Shown here: piece after piece, positions 44,865 through 53,865 of the stretch | Position numbering within the stretch: position 1 is the first letter of the stretch | How the letters are laid out: each line of letters begins with the position of its first letter | Source: Acidimicrobiaceae bacterium | GTDB lineage: Bacteria; Actinomycetota; Acidimicrobiia; Acidimicrobiales; Ilumatobacteraceae | Length of the DNA: 64,000 nt | Assembly: GCA_020637295.1 (NCBI GenBank) | Contig: JACJWF010000004.1 | Location: forward strand, 124,001-188,000 | Reading direction: 5' to 3' | The notes under the pieces: model-generated | What the model was told of the DNA's origin: nothing | Database searches by the model: none | What the model saw: only the letters and a program-made list of their open reading frames with translations | Position numbers and translations under genes: made by a program

Positions 44865-45444
44865 GAGCCGGGCTTTCGGTGTCGACAGGTGAGGTGACGA
44901 TGCCACGTTCCGTGGCGTAGTCGATCAACGCCTTCTGCATGGCTTTTCTTCCCCGGTGCAGGCGGGACATCACCGTGCCGATGGGGATGTCCAGCATCTC
45001 GGCGATCTCCTTGTAGGAGAACTCCTCCACGTCGGCCAGCAGCACGGGCAGACGGAACGTCTCCGGCAGGGCTTCCAACGCGGCCTTCACCTCGTCGTCG
45101 GTGAACATCTCGAAGAGGGTCTCCTCGGCGCTCTGGCTGGCTCGCTCCAGCGAGCCGATGCGCTTGTAGAGGTAGAGGTCCTCCACGTCAGCGAGGTCGG
45201 TCTCCTGCACCCGGCGTTGCTTGGCCCGGTACGTGTTGATGAACGTGTTGGTGAGGATGCGGAACAGCCAGGCCCGCAGGTTGGTGCCGTCCTCGAAGCT
45301 GCCGAAGCCGCGGTAGGCGCGCAGGAAGGTCTCCTGCACGAGGTCCTCGGCATCGCTGCGGTTGAGGGTCATCCGCAGCGCGGCCGAGTACAGCTGGGGG
45401 GCGAACTCCATCGCCTGCTGTGCGAACTCCGCCCGGTCGGCCAT
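44857..45444 (-). CDS. ECF RNA polymerase sigma factor, SigR-like
   Basis: 195 residues from ATG 45444. Region 2: [22 protein letters not shown] and [23 protein letters not shown] (the -10 recognition part). Region 4: [44 protein letters not shown]. Group ECF12-like because of its RsrA-type anti-sigma neighbour; it would answer disulfide stress. TAGGGT ends 7 nt before the start (complement of 45452-45457). Confidence 0.93.
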   Translation of the reverse strand: MADRAEFAQQAMEFAPQLYSAALRMTLNRSDAEDLVQETFLRAYRGFGSFEDGTNLRAWLFRILTNTFINTYRAKQRRVQETDLADVEDLYLYKRIGSLERASQSAEETLFEMFTDDEVKAALEALPETFRLPVLLADVEEFSYKEIAEMLDIPIGTVMSRLHRGRKAMQKALIDYATERGIVTSPVDTESPAHG

Positions 45445-45466
45445 CCCCGGCACCCTACCCGCCGCC

Positions 45467-45985
45467 CTACAGGGCGGAGTCGTCGGTGAGCGGGTCGTCG
45501 CGGGAGACGACGAAGTCGTCCACCGATCGCACGAAGCGCTCCAGCATCTCGGCCAGCACCGGCAGCTCGGCGGGGCCGAAGTTGACCAGGAGGTGGTTGA
45601 ACAGCTGGATCCGGCGCTCCGCCACACCCCGGTGCAGGCGCCGGCCGTGGTCGGTGATCTCGACCTCGACCACCCGGCCGTCGGTACGGCTGGGGCGGCG
45701 CTGGGCCATGCCGTCCTTCACCAGCCGCTGCACCGCCCGGGTGGCCGTGGACGGCTCCACCTTCAGCGCCTCGGCCAGCTCGCTCATCCGCCAGGCCTCC
45801 TTGGTGGCCAGCAGGTCCAGCGTGTCCATCTGGCCCTGTTCGATCGTCTCGTCGCCGACCTCGTAGAGGTACTGGCGCAGCGCGCCGGTGGACGCCCCCC
45901 GCCGGATCTCCCGCCAGGCGAGCGCGATCCGCACGGCCAGGTCGTGCAGTTGGCGGGTGGTGAGGCGGGTGGGAGCGTCGGTCAT
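45467..45985 (-). CDS. MarR-family transcriptional regulator
   Basis: 172 residues from ATG 45985. Winged helix: [51 protein letters not shown] (recognition helix [11 protein letters not shown]; wing [10 protein letters not shown]), about residues 68-120. Divergent from the next hydrolase gene by 21 bp and so probably controls it. The effector is unknown. Confidence 0.9.
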   Translation of the reverse strand: MTDAPTRLTTRQLHDLAVRIALAWREIRRGASTGALRQYLYEVGDETIEQGQMDTLDLLATKEAWRMSELAEALKVEPSTATRAVQRLVKDGMAQRRPSRTDGRVVEVEITDHGRRLHRGVAERRIQLFNHLLVNFGPAELPVLAEMLERFVRSVDDFVVSRDDPLTDDSAL

Positions 45986-46006
45986 CGGTGGCGTTAGGGT
46001 AGCCAG

Positions 46007-46714
46007 ATGGAACGTGACGATGGTCACTCGGAGGTTCCCCGCACCCCGCTGGACGCACTTGGGGTGATGGCCTCCTCCGACGCCATGCTCACCCCCACCC
46101 TGCGCCATGTGGAGATGTACACGCGGCGCGGCCTGCTCACCATCCTCTGGCACGAGCCCGCCGAGGGAACTGCCCGCCAGCCCGGCGCGCTGGTCCTGTG
46201 CGGTGGGGCGATGGGTGGCCTGCTCGGCCCCGGCGACGCGATGTACCACCGGCTGGGTGTGGAGTGGGCGGCCCGCGGCGTGCCCGTCCTGAGGGTCAGC
46301 TACCGGAAGCCCAACGACATCGATGCCTGCTGTGTGGACGTGGCCGCGGCCGCCCAGCTGGCCATCGGCGGCGCCGGCGCGGACAAGGTGGTCCTCATGG
46401 GCCACAGCTTCGGTGGCGCCGTGGCCGTGCGCGTGGGTGTCGGCCTGCGCGACATGGTCGCCGGCGTCGCCACCTTCGCCACCCAGTCCGCCGGGTGCGA
46501 GGTGGCCGGTGGGCTGCAGGGCTTGCCGTTCCTCCTCTTCCACGGCGAGCGCGACGAGATCCTCCCCATCGAGGCCAGCGAGATGGTCACGATGATCGCC
46601 GGGTGGGGCGAGGTCGTGCGCCTGCCCGGCGACGGCCACCTCCTGGCCAAGAGCGACGACGCCATCTGGGAACGCCTGGAGGAGTGGCTGCCGCCTCTCG
46701 TGCAGGCGCCGTAG
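46007..46714 (+). CDS. Alpha/beta hydrolase
   Basis: 235 residues. GxSxG in VVLMGHSFGGAVAVRV, acid in FHGERDEILPIEA, and His in PGDGHLLAKSDDA. It has no lid domain, similar to small dienelactone-hydrolase-like or serine esterases. TAGGGT at 45995-46000 lies 6 nt before the ATG, so it is probably leaderless and close enough to be under the divergent MarR gene. Confidence 0.85.
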   Translation: MERDDGHSEVPRTPLDALGVMASSDAMLTPTLRHVEMYTRRGLLTILWHEPAEGTARQPGALVLCGGAMGGLLGPGDAMYHRLGVEWAARGVPVLRVSYRKPNDIDACCVDVAAAAQLAIGGAGADKVVLMGHSFGGAVAVRVGVGLRDMVAGVATFATQSAGCEVAGGLQGLPFLLFHGERDEILPIEASEMVTMIAGWGEVVRLPGDGHLLAKSDDAIWERLEEWLPPLVQAP

Positions 46715-46751
46715 TCGCCAGCCGGCTCGGCTCGGCCCGAGGGTGGGCGGC

Positions 46752-48830
46752 TCAGTGCTTGGGCAGGCTCTGCTTGGCTTTGTCCACCAGGTGCGACGGC
46801 AGCACGTCGTAGTGGTCGTGCTGCATGGTGAACGTGCCTCGCCCACCGGTCATCGAGCGCAGGTCGATGGCGTAGCGGGACAACTCCGCCGTGGGCACAA
46901 GGGCGGACACCACCTGCTCGCCGTGCTCGTTGGTGGTGCTGCCCTGGACCCGCCCGCGGCGCGTGGTGATGTCGCCCATGATGTCGCCCTGGAGCGACGA
47001 CGGCACGGTGACCTCCAGCAGCGAGACGGGCTCCAGCACCACCACGCCGGCGGCCGCCATGGCGTCCTTGAAGCCCAGTGAGGAGGCCGTCTTGAAGGCC
47101 ATGTCGCTGGAGTCCACCGAGTGGTACTTGCCGTCGTAGCACTCGACGGTGACGTCCACCACGGGGAAGCCATGCACCCCACCCTTGGACATGGTGTCCT
47201 CGACGCCGGCCTGCACGGCGGGGATGTAGTTGCGCGGGATGGTGCCACCGACGATGGCGTCGACGAACTGGAAGCCCGCACCGCGGTCCAGCGGGGCGAC
47301 CCGCAGGTTGACGACCGCGAACTGGCCGTGGCCACCGCTCTGCTTCTTCACCTTGCCCTCGGCCTCCGCCCGCCCGCCGACGGTCTCCCGGTAGGGCACG
47401 CGCAACTCGGCGGTGTCCACGTTGACGCCGAACTTGCGGGCCAGCCGCTCGATCGCCACGGCGATGTGGGTGTCGCCCAGGCCGCGCAGCACCGTCTGGC
47501 CGGTTTCCTCCACGCGGTCGACGTACAGCGAGGGGTCCTCGGCCTGCAAGCGACCCAGCGCGTTGCCCAGCTTGTCGTCGTCGGCCTGGGTGTGCGGCAC
47601 GATGGCCACGCCGTACTGGGGTGTGCGGCGGGTCGGCGCCGGCACCTTCACGGGCGTGCCCTTCGGGGCCAGCGTGTCCGCAGTGTGCGTGTTGCCGAGC
47701 TTGGCGACGGCGGCGATGTCGCCGGCCACCACCGCCGACGCGGCGGATTGCTCCTTGCCGCGCAGCTCGAACATCGCGTGCATGCGCTCCTCGACCCCAC
47801 TCGTGCTGTTGACCAGCTTGTCGTCGGTGCGGATCGTGCCGGACAGGACCTTGAACAGGCTGAGCTGGCCGATGTACGGGTCGGCCAGGGTCTTGAACAC
47901 GTAGGCCAGCGGCGCGCCGGTGGCATCCGCCGTCACATCGCTGAGCTCACCGGCGGCCTCCACCATCGCCGGCCGGTCCGCCGGGGACGGCCCCAGCTCG
48001 CAGATGAAGTCCGCCAGGCGATCCACCCCCACGCCGGTCTGGGCGGAGCCCAGCAGCACCGGGAACTCCACGCCGTCCAGCACCTCGTGTGCCAGGGTGC
48101 GCTCGAGGTCGGCCACCGTGGGCACCTCGCCGGACAGGTAGCGCTCCAGCTGGTCGTCGTCGCCGCTGACAATCTCCTCCACCACGGCGTCGTGCAGGGT
48201 GTGCTCCTCGTCGGCGACGTCGGCCGGCATGGGCTCGGTGTGGTGGCCGCCGTCGGCCTCGTACTCCAAGGCCTCCTCGCTGAGCACGTCGGCGATCCCG
48301 TGCAGGGTGGCGGCTTCACCGAGGGGCAACTCCAGCGGGGCGATGCCGCTGCCGAAGGCGGCACGCAACTGCTCGACGACGGCGTGGAAGTCGGCGCGCT
48401 CCTTGTCCTCCTTGGACACGAAGAGCATGCGCGGCAGCTTGCGGGCGGCCGCGGCCCGCCACAGCATCTCCGTGTTGGGCTCCACGCCCTCCACCGCGCT
48501 GACCACGAACACCGCCATGTCGGCTACGGCCAGCGCCGCGTCCACCTCACCGGCGAAGTCGATGGAACCTGGCGTGTCGATGAGGTTGACCTTGTAGGTC
48601 TGCCCGTCGGAGGCCTTCCATTCGAACGGGGCCAGCGCCAGCGAGAGGGAGATGTGCCGCTTCTGGGACTCCGGGTCGGTGTCCAGCAGGCTGGTGCCGT
48701 CGTCGACCCTTCCGGCTCGCGGGACCGCGCCGGCACGGGTGAGCAGTGCCTCGGCGAGGGTGGTCTTCCCTGCACCGGCGTGGCCCACCAGCGCCACGTT
48801 GCGGATCCGCTCGGTCGGAATACTGGTCAC
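46752..48830 (-). CDS. EF-G-like translational GTPase (FusA2 type)
   Basis: 692 residues from GTG 48830, with GGGGG upstream. G1 VGHAGAGKTTLAEALL, G3 LIDTPGSIDF, and G4 reads FVSKEDKER, not the NKxD of true EF-G. Domains II-V follow (LADPYIGQLSLFKVLSGT; GLGDTHIAVAIERLARKF; GGRGTFTMQHDHYDVLP). The atypical G4, shared by FusA2-like paralogues, points to a non-canonical ribosome-associated role, not the essential EF-G. Confidence 0.9.
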   Translation of the reverse strand: MTSIPTERIRNVALVGHAGAGKTTLAEALLTRAGAVPRAGRVDDGTSLLDTDPESQKRHISLSLALAPFEWKASDGQTYKVNLIDTPGSIDFAGEVDAALAVADMAVFVVSAVEGVEPNTEMLWRAAAARKLPRMLFVSKEDKERADFHAVVEQLRAAFGSGIAPLELPLGEAATLHGIADVLSEEALEYEADGGHHTEPMPADVADEEHTLHDAVVEEIVSGDDDQLERYLSGEVPTVADLERTLAHEVLDGVEFPVLLGSAQTGVGVDRLADFICELGPSPADRPAMVEAAGELSDVTADATGAPLAYVFKTLADPYIGQLSLFKVLSGTIRTDDKLVNSTSGVEERMHAMFELRGKEQSAASAVVAGDIAAVAKLGNTHTADTLAPKGTPVKVPAPTRRTPQYGVAIVPHTQADDDKLGNALGRLQAEDPSLYVDRVEETGQTVLRGLGDTHIAVAIERLARKFGVNVDTAELRVPYRETVGGRAEAEGKVKKQSGGHGQFAVVNLRVAPLDRGAGFQFVDAIVGGTIPRNYIPAVQAGVEDTMSKGGVHGFPVVDVTVECYDGKYHSVDSSDMAFKTASSLGFKDAMAAAGVVVLEPVSLLEVTVPSSLQGDIMGDITTRRGRVQGSTTNEHGEQVVSALVPTAELSRYAIDLRSMTGGRGTFTMQHDHYDVLPSHLVDKAKQSLPKH

Positions 48831-48948
48831 GGCGTACCCCCAGAGGTCAATCACGGTTGTGGCCGGAACCGTAGCCGCCATCGAGCGGGACCGGGTTAGG
48901 GACCTATGGCCCGACCACCAGGGGATGGTGGCAGTTCCCGGCGGGGAG

Positions 48949-49024
48949 TGGAGCCCAGGAGGAGAATCGAACTCCTGACCTACGCATTACGAGTGCGTTG
49001 CTCTGCCGACTGAGCTACCTGGGC
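48949..49024 (-). tRNA. tRNA-Thr (anticodon CGT)
   Basis: The minus strand folds as a cloverleaf. Acceptor GCCCAGG/CCTGGGC, D arm GCTCAGTCGGCAGAGC, anticodon stem ACGCA/TGCGT with loop CTCGTAA (anticodon CGT, Thr codon ACG), and T arm GGAGTTCGATTCTCC. CCA is encoded (48949-48951). Length is 76 nt. Confidence 0.96.
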
Positions 49025-49083
49025 GACGGCGGGCAATGCTAGCGGCCGGGTCCAGCGCCACCCACCCGATTGGGACCTCCCGC

Positions 49084-50148
49084 TCAGGAGGGCAGGGCGG
49101 GCAGGTCCAGCAGCAGTGCCTGCAGCAGGAGGGACTCGTTGGGGTTGCGGTCCAGCGCCTCGAGGGAACGGTGCACCCGGTGCACTGCGGTGGCCGCAGC
49201 CTCCGGGCGGGGCAGGCGCCCGTCCACCAAGGCATCCCGGTAGGTCGCCGCGATCACGGCCAGCCCACTGCGCAACTCGTCGGTGCGGTGCCGGCGCAAC
49301 TCGCGCTTGTGACGCTCCTCCAGTTGCTTGCGGCCGCTGCCGCGCTCGCCGGCGGCGGCCACGCGGGCCTCGAGCGCGTCGGCCTCCTCGGCTTGGCGGG
49401 CGGCCAGCGGGGCGCCCGCGGCCTCGATGAGCGCGTTGAGCTCGGTGCACAGGGCAACCACCGTCGCGCCGTTGCCGTCCAGGCGGGTGGGCACGGCGGC
49501 GAAGGCGGCCCGGCGCTCCATCAGGCCCGGGTCGGCGGCCAGCACACGGGCCCGGGTGAGGTTGCCCTCGCTGGCCCGGGCGGCGAGATCCGCCGTGCCT
49601 GGCTCCACCCCCTCGTGGGTGAGCGTGTCCCGAATGGCATCCACCCCGATGGACGCGAACTCGATCCGCACGCAACGCGATGCGACGGTGACGAGCTCCG
49701 GCGGCACCTGGTCGGCCAGCACGATGAACACCGTGCTGGGGGGCGGCTCCTCGATGGTCTTCAGCAGCCGGGCGGCGGCCGTCGCGTCCAGGAGGTGGAA
49801 CTCGTGGAGGATCATCACCTTGCGGCTGCCCTCCACCGGCGCCAGCGACGCGGCGCGGATGATGTCGCTGACCTGCTCCGCGGAGATCCGGGCGCCGGCG
49901 CGCTGCACCTCGCGTACGTCGGGGTGCTCGCCGGCCAGCGCCAGCCTTGCGTCGCGGGCGTCAGGGTCGTCGTGGCCGGTGAGCAGCAGCGCGGCGAACG
50001 CGCGGGCCGCCTCGTCCTTCGTGCAACCGGGCGGGCCGACGAAGAGGAAGGCATGCACGGACGCGCCGGCGGCGCGGCCGAGGTGCTCCACGGCGCGGGC
50101 CTGGCCGATCACGCCGTCCCAGACGGAGCGGGCGTACTCGGGGAACAT
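49084..50148 (-). CDS. holB: DNA polymerase III delta' subunit
   Basis: 354 residues from ATG 50148. AAA+ clamp-loader fold: FLFVGPPGCTKDEAARAFAALL (P-loop is degenerate, as is usual for delta'), DIIRAASLAPVEGSRKVMILHEFHLLD, RLLKTIEEPPPSTVFIVLA, and the arginine-finger SRC motif in VTVASRCVRIEF. The C-terminal part is helical. It loads the sliding clamp. The start overlaps the tmk stop by 1 nt. Confidence 0.92.
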   Translation of the reverse strand: MFPEYARSVWDGVIGQARAVEHLGRAAGASVHAFLFVGPPGCTKDEAARAFAALLLTGHDDPDARDARLALAGEHPDVREVQRAGARISAEQVSDIIRAASLAPVEGSRKVMILHEFHLLDATAAARLLKTIEEPPPSTVFIVLADQVPPELVTVASRCVRIEFASIGVDAIRDTLTHEGVEPGTADLAARASEGNLTRARVLAADPGLMERRAAFAAVPTRLDGNGATVVALCTELNALIEAAGAPLAARQAEEADALEARVAAAGERGSGRKQLEERHKRELRRHRTDELRSGLAVIAATYRDALVDGRLPRPEAAATAVHRVHRSLEALDRNPNESLLLQALLLDLPALPS

Positions 50149-50759
50149 CAGACGTCCAGCCGATCGCGCACGGCGGCACGGATGGCAGCGAACACGTCGT
50201 TGGGGGCGAGCGCCCCGTCCACCACCACCCAGTGGGTGGGGTCGCCCTCCGCCATCCGGCGGAACCCGTCGCGCACCCGCTCGTGGAACTCGTCGCCCTC
50301 CTGCTCGAAGCGATCGAGTTGCTGGCGGCTGCGCATCCGCTTCTCCAGCACCGCCGGCGACGCGTCGATCAGCACCACCAGGTCCGGCCAGCGGTCGCCG
50401 ATGGCCCAGCGGTTGATCTCCCGCACCTCGTCCACGCTGAGGTCCCGCCCGTAGCCCTGGTAGGCGAGTGCCGAGTAGACGCTGCGGTCGCTGACCACGT
50501 GCCGCCCTGCAGCCAGCGCCGGGCGCACCACTTCCTCGAGGTGCTGGGCGCGGTCGGCGGCGGTGAGGAGCGCCTCGGCCCGGTGGGCGAGGTGGGTGAC
50601 GGTGGTGTCGTGGAGGATGGCGCGGATCCGCTGGCCGATGGAGGTGCCGCCGGTCTCCCGCGTCAGCACGGCTCCGAGCGCGTCGGCCAGGCGCGCCGCC
50701 TGGGTGCTCTTCCCGCACCCCTCGGCGCCCTCGAGGGCGATGTACCGGCCGGCCGACAT
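50148..50759 (-). CDS. tmk: Thymidylate kinase
   Basis: 203 residues. It phosphorylates dTMP to dTDP. P-loop: IALEGAEGCGKSTQAARLA; the DR[SY] motif is DRSVYSALAYQGYGRDL; LVVLIDASPAVLEKRMRSR forms the lid region. It is directly coupled to holB, the common bacterial arrangement. Confidence 0.95.
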   Translation of the reverse strand: MSAGRYIALEGAEGCGKSTQAARLADALGAVLTRETGGTSIGQRIRAILHDTTVTHLAHRAEALLTAADRAQHLEEVVRPALAAGRHVVSDRSVYSALAYQGYGRDLSVDEVREINRWAIGDRWPDLVVLIDASPAVLEKRMRSRQQLDRFEQEGDEFHERVRDGFRRMAEGDPTHWVVVDGALAPNDVFAAIRAAVRDRLDV

Positions 50760-50836
50760 ACTCGGCGCACCATACCCAGTCGCGGCGGCTAGTCTGTGTT
50801 TGGGACAGACGTCCCGAAATGTGAGAACACGTCGCC

Positions 50837-51724
50837 ATGTTGTGGATCCCCATCACCATCGCTGCCGCCGGCTTCCAGACCGCCCGGACAGCCCTCCAGC
50901 ACCGCCTGCGCGACGTGCTGAACCCCAGCGCGGCCGGCTTCGTCCGTTACGTGTACGGCGCGCCCATCGCGCTGCTGGCCGTGGCTGCCGCCTGGGTGGC
51001 CGGGGTGTCCATGCCGTCCGTCGCCGCCCGGTTCTGGCCGGCCATCATCGCCGGCGGCGTCGCCCAGATCCTCGGCACCGTCGCCCTGCTGCGTGCCTTC
51101 GCCCACCGCGACTTCGCCGTCGGCACCGTGTTCGCCAAGACCGAGGTCGTCCAGGTCGCGGTCTTCTCGCTGGCGGTGCTCGGCGAGCCGCTGCGGTTCG
51201 GCGGCTGGCTGGGGGCCGCGGTGTGCACCGTCGGCGTGGTGCTGCTGGCGGCACACGGGCAGCGGCTGACCTGGTCGGCCGTCCGCCAGCCGGCAGCCCT
51301 GTACGGGCTGGCTGCCGGCGGCCTCTTCGGGCTGGCCGCCATCGGCATCCGGGGCGCCACCAAGGCGCTCGACGGGGGTCCGGTGGTCTTCAAGGCGCTG
51401 GTCACCCTGGCCGTGATGAACAGCGCGCAGACGGTCATCCACGGTGGATGGCTGGCGTGGCGCGACCGGGCCCAGCTGGGGCGGACGTTCACCCACTGGC
51501 GACGGACCCTCCCCGTCGGCGTGTTGAGCGTGTGCGGCTCCGCCGGGTGGGCGTGGGCGCTGGCGCTGGAGAACGCGGCCAAGGTCCGCACGCTCGGGCA
51601 GGTGGAATTGCTGATCACGTTCACGGTGTCGCACCGCCTGCTCGGCGAACGCCACGAGCGGGGGGAGATGGCCGCCAGCGCGCTCGTTCTTGCCGGAGTC
51701 CTGGCCGTGGTGCTGTTGGGTTGA
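50837..51724 (+). CDS. EamA/DMT-family transporter
   Basis: 295 residues with about ten hydrophobic helices in two EamA repeats (GVAQILGTVALLRAFAHRDFAVGTVFAKTEVVQVA in the first, VCGSAGWAWALALENAAKVRTLGQVELLITF in the second; both abbreviated). It probably exports a metabolite or acts as an uptake permease; the substrate cannot be predicted. The first helix begins at residue 4. Confidence 0.85.
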   Translation: MLWIPITIAAAGFQTARTALQHRLRDVLNPSAAGFVRYVYGAPIALLAVAAAWVAGVSMPSVAARFWPAIIAGGVAQILGTVALLRAFAHRDFAVGTVFAKTEVVQVAVFSLAVLGEPLRFGGWLGAAVCTVGVVLLAAHGQRLTWSAVRQPAALYGLAAGGLFGLAAIGIRGATKALDGGPVVFKALVTLAVMNSAQTVIHGGWLAWRDRAQLGRTFTHWRRTLPVGVLSVCGSAGWAWALALENAAKVRTLGQVELLITFTVSHRLLGERHERGEMAASALVLAGVLAVVLLG

Positions 51725-51743
51725 GCGTGACAGGATCGGCCAC

Positions 51744-52358
51744 ATGGGCCTCTACCGCGAGCACGTACTGCCCCGGCTGATCGACCGGGCGTGCGGGACG
51801 GGCGAGTTGCGCCAGTGGCGGCGACGGGTGGCCGAGGGGCTGGCGGGCACCGTGGTGGAGATCGGCTTCGGCTCCGGGCTGAACATGGAGGCCTACCCAC
51901 CGGAGGTGGAACTGGTCTACGCCGTGGAGCCGGCGGAGGTCGCCCGCCGCCTGGCGGCCAAGCGGATCGACGCCGCGGCGGCCCGGGTGGAGCACGTCGG
52001 CCTGCGTGGCGAGGAGATCCCGCTGCCGGACGCGTCGTGCGACGGGGCGCTGTCCACGTTCACCCTGTGCACGATCCCGGACGTGGAGCAGGCGCTGGCG
52101 GAGGTCCGCCGCGTGCTGAAGCCCGGCGGCCGGTTGCACTTCCTGGAGCACGGGCGCTCGCCCGACCACCGCATCGCCCGGTGGCAGGACCGGCTGGAGC
52201 CGATGCAGAAGCGGCTGGCCGACGGCTGCCACCTCACCCGCCTGCCCGCCGACCTCGTGGCGGCTGCCGGCTTCGAGCTGGAGCGGGTGGAGTCGCGCTA
52301 TGCCCGCGGCCCCAAGCCGTGGTCGTGGTTCACCGAAGGGGTGGCCCGCCGCCGCTGA
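51744..52358 (+). CDS. Class I SAM-dependent methyltransferase
   Basis: 204 residues from ATG 51744. Motif I VVEIGFGSGLNMEAY, the acidic residue after strand 2 in VYAVEPAEVARR, motif around IPLPDASCDGALSTFTLCTI and a post-motif VRRVLKPGGRLHFLEHGRS. Resembles METTL7-like methyltransferases. The acceptor is unknown. It follows the permease by 19 bp. Confidence 0.88.
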   Translation: MGLYREHVLPRLIDRACGTGELRQWRRRVAEGLAGTVVEIGFGSGLNMEAYPPEVELVYAVEPAEVARRLAAKRIDAAAARVEHVGLRGEEIPLPDASCDGALSTFTLCTIPDVEQALAEVRRVLKPGGRLHFLEHGRSPDHRIARWQDRLEPMQKRLADGCHLTRLPADLVAAAGFELERVESRYARGPKPWSWFTEGVARRR

Positions 52359-52373
52359 CGCGGCCGGGCCGGC

Positions 52374-53795
52374 TCAGGCGTCGAGCACGCTCTGCTCGGG
52401 CACCAGCCCGACGTCGAAGAAGGCGAAGAACTCCTTGGTGGAGGTGTCCAGGTACTTGCGGGTGGTGCCGCGCATCCGGGTGTCGAGGAAGTGGGGTGTC
52501 AGTGAACCGTCGGGGCCGTGCTCGTAGTAGAAGAACGTCGGCCAGGTGCCGTTGATGTCCAACTGCATGGCCGTCACGCAGCCGACGTTGATCAGCGACT
52601 GGGCCAGTTGCTCGGCGTCCACGTCGCCGACCATCAGGTAGGCGAGCCGGCCGTCCGCCATGGTGCACGCCGCGGAGCGCGGCACGTACACCTCGTCGCC
52701 GTTGTCGGCACCCCACCAGACGCCTTCGCGGATGCCGCGCCGCACCTGGCTGACCCCGCCGTCGACGATCGGAATCAGGTTCTGGCGGAGGCTCACCCAC
52801 GTGCCGTCGTCGACCAGGTCGCGCCCGTACACGCCGAGCACCAGCCGACCGTCGGTCGCCACGGCCAGGGTGGCATCGCCGTCGCGCATCGGCCGCAGTT
52901 CCACCCCTTCGGTCTTGTAGCCGCCCTTGAAGTGGTCGAAGCGGAAGCCGCCGTTCCATGCGGCCACCAGCGCCGGTTGCAGGTCGACGGGGATGTGGTC
53001 GCCCCGGGCCCAGGTGCCGCCCGGCTCCTCGTGGCCGTTGAACATCCCCGCCCGCAGGTGGGTCTGGTCGAAGACGGCGATCGTGGCGACCACCCCGCCG
53101 GCGTCGGGCAGGGGCCGGATGCTGGTGGCCCAGACGGCCTCCTCGCCGCCGGCCCAGCCGATGGGCACCCACTGGCCCTCACCACCGAGCGCCGGTTGGA
53201 AGAAGGGGGCGAGCGCTGCCGGTGCCTGCGGGGGTGGGGGCGGCGGCTCGGTCGTGGTCGTGGACGGGTCGGGCGCGGCCGTGGTGGTCGGCGCGGCCAC
53301 GGAGGTGGTCGTCGACGCCACCGGCCGTAGCGCCAGTTCGTCCGCAGGGTCGCGGGACGGCGGGTCGTTGTAGACGACGGTCTCCAGGTAGTCGATGACC
53401 GGGCCGAACCCGTGGTTGCGCCCCCAGGTGGCCATCCGCTGGCTGACGGTGTCGCCGTTCTCCCGTCGCACGTACGAGGTGAACGACACGGCGTTCCACA
53501 GCGCCAGCGATCCGACCAGCGCGACCGCGGCGACCCAGCGCACGCCGCGGAACGTGCCCCGCCACCACTTCCAGCCGATGCCGGCCGCCAGCGCGGCGAG
53601 CCCGAAGGCCATGGCGCCGGCGCCGCCCGTGACGTGCGCCAGCCAGATCGAGGTGACGATCAGCGCGCCGGCGATGGCCAGTGACGCGACCTGCCGCACC
53701 CTGCCAGGTGGGGTCCCGCCTGCCGTTCCCATGTCGCCGCCTTCGCCGCTCGCGTGCCGGCGCCCGTCACCGTCCACGCGCGCCACATTCTGCAT
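52374..53795 (-). CDS. Phosphodiester glycosidase-like (NAGPA domain) membrane protein
   Basis: 473 residues (a start at 53732 would remove 21). Three hydrophobic segments at about 35-125 (ASLAIAGALIVTSIWLAH; AMAFGLAALAAGIGW; WVAAVALVGSLALW), then a Thr/Pro-rich linker (STTTSVAAPTTTAAPDP). The extracellular domain has AAWNGGFRFDHFKGGYKTEG, LRPMRDGDATLAVATDGRL, SLRQNLIPIVDGGVSQVRRG and CTMADGRLAYLMVGDVDAEQ, as in NAGPA/DUF2233-like proteins. It may process cell-wall glycans. The natural substrate is unknown. Confidence 0.82.
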   Translation of the reverse strand: MQNVARVDGDGRRHASGEGGDMGTAGGTPPGRVRQVASLAIAGALIVTSIWLAHVTGGAGAMAFGLAALAAGIGWKWWRGTFRGVRWVAAVALVGSLALWNAVSFTSYVRRENGDTVSQRMATWGRNHGFGPVIDYLETVVYNDPPSRDPADELALRPVASTTTSVAAPTTTAAPDPSTTTTEPPPPPPQAPAALAPFFQPALGGEGQWVPIGWAGGEEAVWATSIRPLPDAGGVVATIAVFDQTHLRAGMFNGHEEPGGTWARGDHIPVDLQPALVAAWNGGFRFDHFKGGYKTEGVELRPMRDGDATLAVATDGRLVLGVYGRDLVDDGTWVSLRQNLIPIVDGGVSQVRRGIREGVWWGADNGDEVYVPRSAACTMADGRLAYLMVGDVDAEQLAQSLINVGCVTAMQLDINGTWPTFFYYEHGPDGSLTPHFLDTRMRGTTRKYLDTSTKEFFAFFDVGLVPEQSVLDA

Positions 53796-53828
53796 GGTCC
53801 CTGCGGTCGCGGTCGCACCCGCAGACTA

Positions 53829-53857
53829 TTGACAGTACTAGTGTCAGAAGTTACCGT
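53829..53857 (+). promoter_or_regulatory. Promoter with palindromic operator upstream of MBL hydrolase
   Basis: TTGACA (53829-53834), 17 nt, TACCGT (53852-53857), and ATG 53866 after 8 nt. The -35 overlaps a near-palindrome TGACAGTACTAGTGTCA (53830-53846; arms TGACA/TGTCA), so a regulator, perhaps TetR- or GntR-like, probably binds there. None is adjacent on the same strand. Confidence 0.6.
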
Positions 53858-53865
53858 ACGGTCCC

